Assembly (NCBI RefSeq): GCF_001975725.1
Contig: NZ_CP019434.1
Span: 1,819,486-1,883,485, forward strand
Length of the DNA: 64,000 nt
From: Acidihalobacter ferrooxydans
GTDB taxonomy: Bacteria; Pseudomonadota; Gammaproteobacteria; DSM-5130; Acidihalobacteraceae
Direction: 5' to 3'
Translations under genes and position numbers: made by a program
Shown here: one piece after another, positions 58,690-64,000 of the stretch
How the letters are laid out: every line of letters starts with the position of its first letter
How positions within the stretch are numbered: position 1 is the first letter of the stretch
Notes under the pieces: generated by a model
Database searches by the model: none
What the model was told of the DNA's origin: nothing
The model's input: the letters and a program-made list of their open reading frames with translations, nothing else

Positions 58690-61600
58690 ATGAGCCGATC
58701 CGACGGCCAGGTTCGCGAGAACACCATCAGCGAGCTTTCGAATGTCGACTATGCAACGCTCACCGCCGACGAGCAGCTGCTGATTCTGCAATTACAGCAC
58801 GATATCCTCGAATCGGTCGCGCGGGGCGGGGATGCGCTCGCCACGGTCGAGAGAATTTGCCGGCTTGCTGAACAGATGCTGCCGAATGCCGTGGCGACGG
58901 TGATGCAGATGGATGCGGTTAATGAATATCTGAACGTATTTGCCGCGCCCAGTGCATCGCCGGAGGTCGTCGCGCGCCTCAACCGGCTGCGTCCGGGGCC
59001 GGGCAGCGGTTCATGCGGGAATGCGGTATACCACAGAAAACCGCAGTTTGTGAGGGATACATTTACCGATGCGCGCTGGTCCGGACTGCGTGATCTGGCG
59101 CACGATTACAACCTGCGGGCGTGCTGGTCGATGCCGATTTATGCGTCTGAGCCCAGACCGATCGGCTCGTTCGCCCTGTCCAGCTTCGCACAGTGCGAGC
59201 CTGGAAATTTTCACCGGAAAATTCTCGAAATCAGTGCGTCAATCATCGGCATTATTCTTGCCCGCGAAAAGTCAGAGGAAAATCTGCACCTTTTTGCCCA
59301 GACTTTCGAGGGGCTGACCGAAGGGGTGATGATCACGGACGCGCAGCAGCGCATCGTGCTGGTGAATCAGGCGTTCGTCGACGTGCTCGGGTATACCCTC
59401 GATGAGGTTGTCGGGGAGACGCCGCGCATGTTCGCGTCGGACCGTCATGACGAGGCATTTTATCGTCGGATGTGGGAACGCATCGAAACGCAGGGTCATT
59501 GGTGCGGCGAGCTTTGGAACAAGCGCAAAAACGGTGAGGAATTTCCCGAGTGGCTATCGATCTCTGCGGTGGAAAATACCGCGGGTACGTTGACGCACTA
59601 CATCGGCATTTTCAGTGATGTCAGCGAACGCCACGCAACGCAGCGCAGACTCGAGGAAGAATACGCATTACGGCAGAAAATCATCGAATCCATTCCGGCA
59701 GCTTTTTTCCTGCTCGACGAGGAACAGCGCCCCATGATGCTCAACCGGCATATGCTGGAAACGCTGGGCATGGGCGAGGGTGAATACGTCGATCACCGTT
59801 TGGCCGATTACGTGTGTCAAGAAGACAGACCGCGCGTGCTTGAAACGATGGAGCGGGTGCGTGCTGGGGAAACCGTGAGCATGGAAATCGGCGTGCTGGC
59901 ACAGGGCGGGCAGGTCGTCCCGCACCGGCTCAATGCCACCGCGATCGACCTGGCGGATGGACAGCATCTGCTTGGCGTGGCGCTCGATATTTCCGAAAAC
60001 AAGCGGATCGAAACATCGTTGAAGCGGGAGAGCGAGAAGATCCGTTTCATGTTGCGCCATGCGATCGATGGCGTCCATATTCTGGATGTGCAGGGCAATC
60101 TTATTGAAGCCAGCGACTCGTTTTGCGAGATGCTGGGTTACACGCGCGATGAAATGCAGGGTGTGAATGTCGTGCGCTGGGATGCGGGACGATCACTGAG
60201 CGGCGCCGGGCCGTCCGCGCCGTGGCAATTGGCCGGTGCCGACCGGCGTCGGTTCGAGACGCGCCATCGCCGCAAGGACGGGAGTCTGATCGATGTCGAG
60301 GTCTCCAGCGTCGGCATGAACTTCGATGGCCAGCGGGTGGTATTCAATTCATCCCGCGATATTACCTCGCGTAATGAGGCGAAGGCGCGTATCGAGCATC
60401 TTGCCTATCACGATCAGTTAACCGGATTGCCAAACCGCTCGTTATTGCTTGATCGCCTGGGCCAGGCTTTGGCCTCGGCGCAGCGCGCCGAGCGCCACGG
60501 CGCGGTCATTTTTGTCGATCTCGATCAGTTCAAGCGCATCAACGATGTGCATGGTCATATGGTCGGCGATAGCGTGCTCAGGCAGATGGCTCAGCGCTTG
60601 CGCGGCATCCTGCATCAGGGCGATACGATCGCGCGATTCGGGGGCGATGAGTTCGTGCTCCTGATGCCGGATCTCGGCCGCGCCCATGAGGAAGCCGCCA
60701 CGGCCGCACTGGTGCTTGGGCACGAGATTCGCCAGGCACTGGGAACACCCGTGCAGATCGAGGGGCAGGAATATGATGTTTCGGCAAGTCTGGGTATTTC
60801 CCTGTTTCCTAAGCGCGGAGACAGCGTGGAAGACCTGATTCGGGAAGCCGATATCGCCATGTACCGGGCGAAGGATAGCGGTCGCAACACCCTGATTTTC
60901 TTCGAACAGGATATGCAGGCGGCGATTGCCGAGCGATATGTGTTCGAGCATGATCTGCGCAACGCCGTCCAGCAGGAAACCGGCCTGGAGTTGTTCATGC
61001 AAGGACAGGTGGACGCAGCCGGTGCAGTGATCGGGGCAGAGGCTTTGGTTCGCTGGCGTCACCCCGTACGCGGTCTGATTCCGCCGGCCGAGTTCATCCC
61101 GCTGGCCGAGGAAACCGGGCTTATCGTCGGGATTGGCGATTGGGTGTTGCGGGAATCCTGTCGCCTGATGGCGCGCTGGCGGGAGGCGGGCAAGGACCTG
61201 AATCTCGCGGTCAACGTCAGTCCACGGCAATTCCGGCAGGACGATTTTATCGCCCGCATACGGAAAATTCTGGCCGATACCGGGGCAGACCCGAAATTTC
61301 TGACGCTGGAAATCACCGAAAATCTGCTGATCGAGCGCGCAGCGGAAGCCGTATCGCGCATGCAGGCGCTAGCGGAGATGGGGGTGCGTTTTTCGATCGA
61401 CGATTTCGGCACGGGTTACTCGTCACTGGCTTATCTCAAGCGTATGCCGCTTAAAGAACTGAAGATCGACAAGAGCTTCGTGCGGGATCTGCCGGGCGAT
61501 CCAAACGATGCGGCGCTGATCGAAACCATTTTGTCGATGGCGCATTACCTGGGCCTCGAGGTGGTCGCTGAAGGTGTCGAGACCAAGGCTCAGTTCGACT

Positions 61601-61692
61601 TCCTGGCCAGCCGCGGATGTGAGTATTTTCAGGGCTATCTGTTCCAGAAACCGTTGCCGAGCGCTGTCTGGCAGGATTCGATTGAACCTTGA
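58690..61692 (+). CDS. GAF-PAS-GGDEF-EAL cyclic-di-GMP enzyme
   Basis: A 1000-residue sensor. An N-terminal GAF (LPNAVATVMQMD..GSCGNAVYHRKPQFV), three PAS domains (GVMITDAQQRIVLVNQAF; IPAAFFLLDEEQRP; GVHILDVQGNLIEA), then GGDEF (FGGDEF) and EAL (AEALVRW, EITEN, DDFGTGYSSL, KIDKSFV, AEGVE). Both catalytic domains look intact, so it could make and degrade c-di-GMP; the sensor signal is unknown. GGAGG precedes the ATG at 58690. Confidence 0.9.
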   Translation: MSRSDGQVRENTISELSNVDYATLTADEQLLILQLQHDILESVARGGDALATVERICRLAEQMLPNAVATVMQMDAVNEYLNVFAAPSASPEVVARLNRLRPGPGSGSCGNAVYHRKPQFVRDTFTDARWSGLRDLAHDYNLRACWSMPIYASEPRPIGSFALSSFAQCEPGNFHRKILEISASIIGIILAREKSEENLHLFAQTFEGLTEGVMITDAQQRIVLVNQAFVDVLGYTLDEVVGETPRMFASDRHDEAFYRRMWERIETQGHWCGELWNKRKNGEEFPEWLSISAVENTAGTLTHYIGIFSDVSERHATQRRLEEEYALRQKIIESIPAAFFLLDEEQRPMMLNRHMLETLGMGEGEYVDHRLADYVCQEDRPRVLETMERVRAGETVSMEIGVLAQGGQVVPHRLNATAIDLADGQHLLGVALDISENKRIETSLKRESEKIRFMLRHAIDGVHILDVQGNLIEASDSFCEMLGYTRDEMQGVNVVRWDAGRSLSGAGPSAPWQLAGADRRRFETRHRRKDGSLIDVEVSSVGMNFDGQRVVFNSSRDITSRNEAKARIEHLAYHDQLTGLPNRSLLLDRLGQALASAQRAERHGAVIFVDLDQFKRINDVHGHMVGDSVLRQMAQRLRGILHQGDTIARFGGDEFVLLMPDLGRAHEEAATAALVLGHEIRQALGTPVQIEGQEYDVSASLGISLFPKRGDSVEDLIREADIAMYRAKDSGRNTLIFFEQDMQAAIAERYVFEHDLRNAVQQETGLELFMQGQVDAAGAVIGAEALVRWRHPVRGLIPPAEFIPLAEETGLIVGIGDWVLRESCRLMARWREAGKDLNLAVNVSPRQFRQDDFIARIRKILADTGADPKFLTLEITENLLIERAAEAVSRMQALAEMGVRFSIDDFGTGYSSLAYLKRMPLKELKIDKSFVRDLPGDPNDAALIETILSMAHYLGLEVVAEGVETKAQFDFLASRGCEYFQGYLFQKPLPSAVWQDSIEP

Positions 61693-61726
61693 TGATTCAT
61701 CGTCCGGTGTAGCCGGAGCGCGTCGT

Positions 61727-63172
61727 TTATTTGGCCTCCACTGTCGGTCCTGGGCCGTTGGCCAGGGCGCGCGCCAGCTCGCCGAGTCGGCGTAAGCTCC
61801 GCTGTATTCTGGCATCCCAGGGCAGGGCGCAGTTGAGCCGGATGTGGTGCGGGTATTTACCGCTGGCCGAGAAGATCGGCCCCGGAGCGATGATGATCCG
61901 TTCCGCGAACGCCAATCGGTGCAGCGTCAGCGCATCGACTTGCGCCGGCATCTCGACCCAAAGCACAAACCCGCCCTGCGGATGGCTGACCCGGGTGCCT
62001 TCCGGAAACAGTAGTTCTACTGCATCGGCAACGCGCGTGACGGCGGCGGCGTACTGCCGCCGGACCTGGCGCAGATAGCGGTCGTAGCCGCCACGTTCGA
62101 GCAATTGCGCGACTGCGAGTTGTGGCAGGGTCGCGGAGGCCAGGTTGAGCAGGTACTTGTCATATTCAATACGCGCGCGGTAACGGCCGGGCGCGATCCA
62201 ACCCAGGCGCATGCCGGGCGACAGCGTTTTCGAAAACGAGCTGCAATAGATCACGTCGCCGGCCGCATCCCAGGCCTTGGCAACGCCGGGACGACTCAGA
62301 CCGAATCCGAGTTCGCCATAAACATCGTCCTCGATCAGTGGTATGCCGCGAGCACTCAGCAGCTTGACCAGTGCCTGCTTGCGCGCCTCGCTCATGCAAA
62401 ACCCGAGTGGATTGCTGAAATTGGATACGACCACACAGGCCGCCACCGGCCAGCGCTCGACAGCAAGCTGTAGCGCATCGAGCGCAATGCCCTCGCGGGG
62501 ATGAGTGGGGATTTCCAGCGCTTGCAGACCGGATGCCTCGATGACCTGCAACAGACCGTAGAAGGCCGGCGATTCGATGGCAACCACCTGTCCGGGACTG
62601 GCGACAGCGCGCAGGGCGAGAGCGAGCGATTCCTGCGCGCCGCTGGTGACGACGATGTCCTCGGGGCCGACCGCGCAGCGCAGGTCGGCCATGCGACGTG
62701 CGATCTGCCGGCGTAGCGCGAGGTTGCCGGGCGAGAATTCGTACCGCGAGCCCGCGGCGGGGTACTTGCGCGCGACCTCGGCCATCGTGCGGTTGACGGC
62801 GGTGATCGGCAGGAAGGAGACATCGGGCACCGCGGCCGCCAGTTGAACATTGTCCGGGCCGTTGGCGGCGCGGGCAATTTGCAGCACGAGATGCTGTCCG
62901 GTAACGGCATGGGGTTCTGCGGGCGGCCGTGACGCCGACGGCTCACGGCGCGGCGGGTGCTGGGGCAGTCGCACGTAATAGCCCGAGCGCGGCCGTACTT
63001 CCAGGCGGCCGCGATCTTCAAGCAGACGGCAGGCTTCGACGGCGGTGGATATGCTCACCCCGAACTGTGTGCTCAGGCGCCGCACGCCCGGCAGGCGGTC
63101 GCCGGGGCGGTAGCTGCCGTTGTCAATGCGGGTTTCGAGTTCGGAAGCGACGGCTTCGTACAGATGAGTCAT
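61727..63172 (-). CDS. MocR/PdxR-type GntR-aminotransferase regulator
   Basis: A 481-residue fusion of an N-terminal GntR HTH (YRPGDRLPGVRRLSTQFGVSISTAVEACRLLEDRGRL) and a type I PLP aminotransferase-like domain with SSFSKTLSPGMRLGW (Lys). The protein probably senses a PLP adduct. It is divergent from the EamA exporter, a common MocR arrangement. Convergent with the GGDEF-EAL gene. Confidence 0.88.
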   Translation of the reverse strand: MTHLYEAVASELETRIDNGSYRPGDRLPGVRRLSTQFGVSISTAVEACRLLEDRGRLEVRPRSGYYVRLPQHPPRREPSASRPPAEPHAVTGQHLVLQIARAANGPDNVQLAAAVPDVSFLPITAVNRTMAEVARKYPAAGSRYEFSPGNLALRRQIARRMADLRCAVGPEDIVVTSGAQESLALALRAVASPGQVVAIESPAFYGLLQVIEASGLQALEIPTHPREGIALDALQLAVERWPVAACVVVSNFSNPLGFCMSEARKQALVKLLSARGIPLIEDDVYGELGFGLSRPGVAKAWDAAGDVIYCSSFSKTLSPGMRLGWIAPGRYRARIEYDKYLLNLASATLPQLAVAQLLERGGYDRYLRQVRRQYAAAVTRVADAVELLFPEGTRVSHPQGGFVLWVEMPAQVDALTLHRLAFAERIIIAPGPIFSASGKYPHHIRLNCALPWDARIQRSLRRLGELARALANGPGPTVEAK

Positions 63173-63215
63173 GCGCGGGCCCTGGAGACGAGGCGAAGAA
63201 ACAAGGAATGTGCCG

Positions 63216-63226
63216 ATACAGTATCA
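63216..63226. promoter_or_regulatory. small palindrome in the MocR-EamA spacer
   Basis: GATACAGTATC, 11 bp, lies in the divergent spacer of the MocR-type regulator and its exporter. It may be an operator; evidence is its position only. Confidence 0.3.
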
Positions 63227-63441
63227 AACATCCTTCATCTGTGACGGTGTAATTTTTTATTTCTGAGTCTGTCATGCGCGAGGCCTGGCATTTAGGGTGA
63301 AGAGGCGTCGGAAGCGGAACGGTTCCCTCTCCGCCAGACGCGGTTAGACCGCATGATGCGGGATGGCCCGGTTTTCGAACATCATAGCCGCGGCGCTGAC
63401 TCAGACGCACTCGCGCAGGCACTCAACCGAAGGAGAATGAC

Positions 63442-64000
63442 ATGATGGCGTCGAGTCAAGAACGTGCCGGATTGGTTTGGGCATTGCTGGGCGTGGTTGC
63501 CTTCAGCCTGACCTTTCCCGCTTTGCGGATCGCGTTGCAGGGCCTGCCGCCGACGTTTATCGGCACGGGGCGTGCGGTGCTGGCGGCCTTGTTCGCCGGC
63601 ATGTTGTTGCTGACGACACATCAGCCCTGGCCCACGCGGCGGCAGTGGCTGGCGCTGACGCGGGTTACGCTGGGTGTGGTCATCGGGTTTTCCTGGCTCA
63701 GCGCAGAGGCGCTGGTGCATCTGTCGGCGGTGCAGGCAGGAGTGATGGCAGGGCTGCTACCACTTGCAACTGCCGTGGCTGGCGCGTGGCTCGCCGGTGA
63801 ACGGCCGCCGCGAGCGTTTTGGATCGCCGCGCTTTGTGGCAGCCTGGGTGTAATTGCTTTTGCGCTCAGCCGCGGCGGCACGCTGCTCGGTGCCGGCAAT
63901 TGGGCTCTGTTTGCAGCTGTGGCATGCGCCGCGCTGGGTTATGCTGAAGGCGGTCGCTTGGCGCGGGAGTTGGGCGGCTGGCAGGTGATTTCCTGGGCGT
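63442..64000 (+). CDS. EamA/DMT-family transporter, truncated by window end
   Basis: At least 186 residues in frame, starting at ATG 63442 with AAGGAG upstream. Membrane segments and the EamA pattern (LVWALLGVVAFSLTFPALRIALQGLPPTFIGTGRAVLAALFAG, AGVMAGLLPLATAVAGAWLAGERP) are clear. The C-terminal half lies outside. Probably exports an amino acid or related metabolite and is regulated by the divergent MocR-type gene. Confidence 0.85.
   Translation, partial: MMASSQERAGLVWALLGVVAFSLTFPALRIALQGLPPTFIGTGRAVLAALFAGMLLLTTHQPWPTRRQWLALTRVTLGVVIGFSWLSAEALVHLSAVQAGVMAGLLPLATAVAGAWLAGERPPRAFWIAALCGSLGVIAFALSRGGTLLGAGNWALFAAVACAALGYAEGGRLARELGGWQVISWA

Overview
The window is a GC-rich gammaproteobacterial chromosome segment. 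The main evidence is the gene content (purL, mfd with a CsiV-type neighbour, a synthetase-type relA, arfB), the tmRNA tag ANDDNYALAA, and a sulfide:quinone oxidoreductase very like that of acidophilic sulfur oxidisers. Sulfur-globule-like Gly/Trp/Pro proteins point the same way. I infer a sulfur-oxidising, possibly acidophilic gammaproteobacterium (Acidihalobacter/Ectothiorhodospiraceae-like); the genus is a guess.

1-18.2 kb: a mobile element, prophage-like, whose left end lies outside the window. From right to left on the minus strand run an excisionase-like HTH gene, two small proteins, a Sak4-like ATPase, an SSB-like protein, a DEAD/DEAH helicase, DUF6511, a Cas4-like nuclease, a primase-helicase, a RuvC-like nuclease, DUF6362 and a RelE/HigB-HigA toxin-antitoxin pair. 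Most are coupled by 1-4 bp overlaps. An XRE repressor, an ImmA/IrrE protease and an operator palindrome at 12.1 kb face a discrete two-gene unknown operon (9840-12036) that ends in a strong terminator. To the right is a coupled recombination module (small ORF, DUF2924, large serine recombinase, ParB-like HTH) and a TacA/TacT-type toxin-antitoxin pair. The element abuts the 3' side of ssrA (tmRNA, 18562-18924, minus).

19.2-32.9 kb: conserved chromosome. purL, a DUF2459 lipoprotein, an unknown protein, a HAD phosphatase, an MFS exporter with a TetR-type operator upstream, a TesA-like esterase divergent from a LolD/YbbA-YbbP-type ABC exporter, and relA.

33.2-50.1 kb: the most unusual region. 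A minus-strand operon (SCP2-like, SQR, DUF1641-like) and a plus-strand operon flank a sigma-54 activator gene. The plus operon holds an RND adaptor, an RND pump with a 200-residue charged tail, a Pro-rich repeat exoprotein, two sulfur-globule-like proteins, a ParA ATPase, a membrane TPR protein, a Met-rich membrane coiled coil, a dynamin-like GTPase and a small membrane protein. A GTTGC-N5-GCAAC palindrome lies upstream of both operons, and a canonical -24/-12 promoter precedes the RND adaptor. I propose a sigma-54-controlled system for handling, exporting or packaging sulfur, with its own cytoskeletal-type ATPase and membrane-remodelling GTPase.

50.2-64 kb: chromosome again. A 3-hydroxybutyrate oligomer hydrolase, a CsiV-like protein, mfd, bioY, a DUF1284 protein with arfB, a GAF-PAS-GGDEF-EAL protein preceded by a possible structured leader RNA, and a MocR-type regulator divergent from a truncated EamA transporter.
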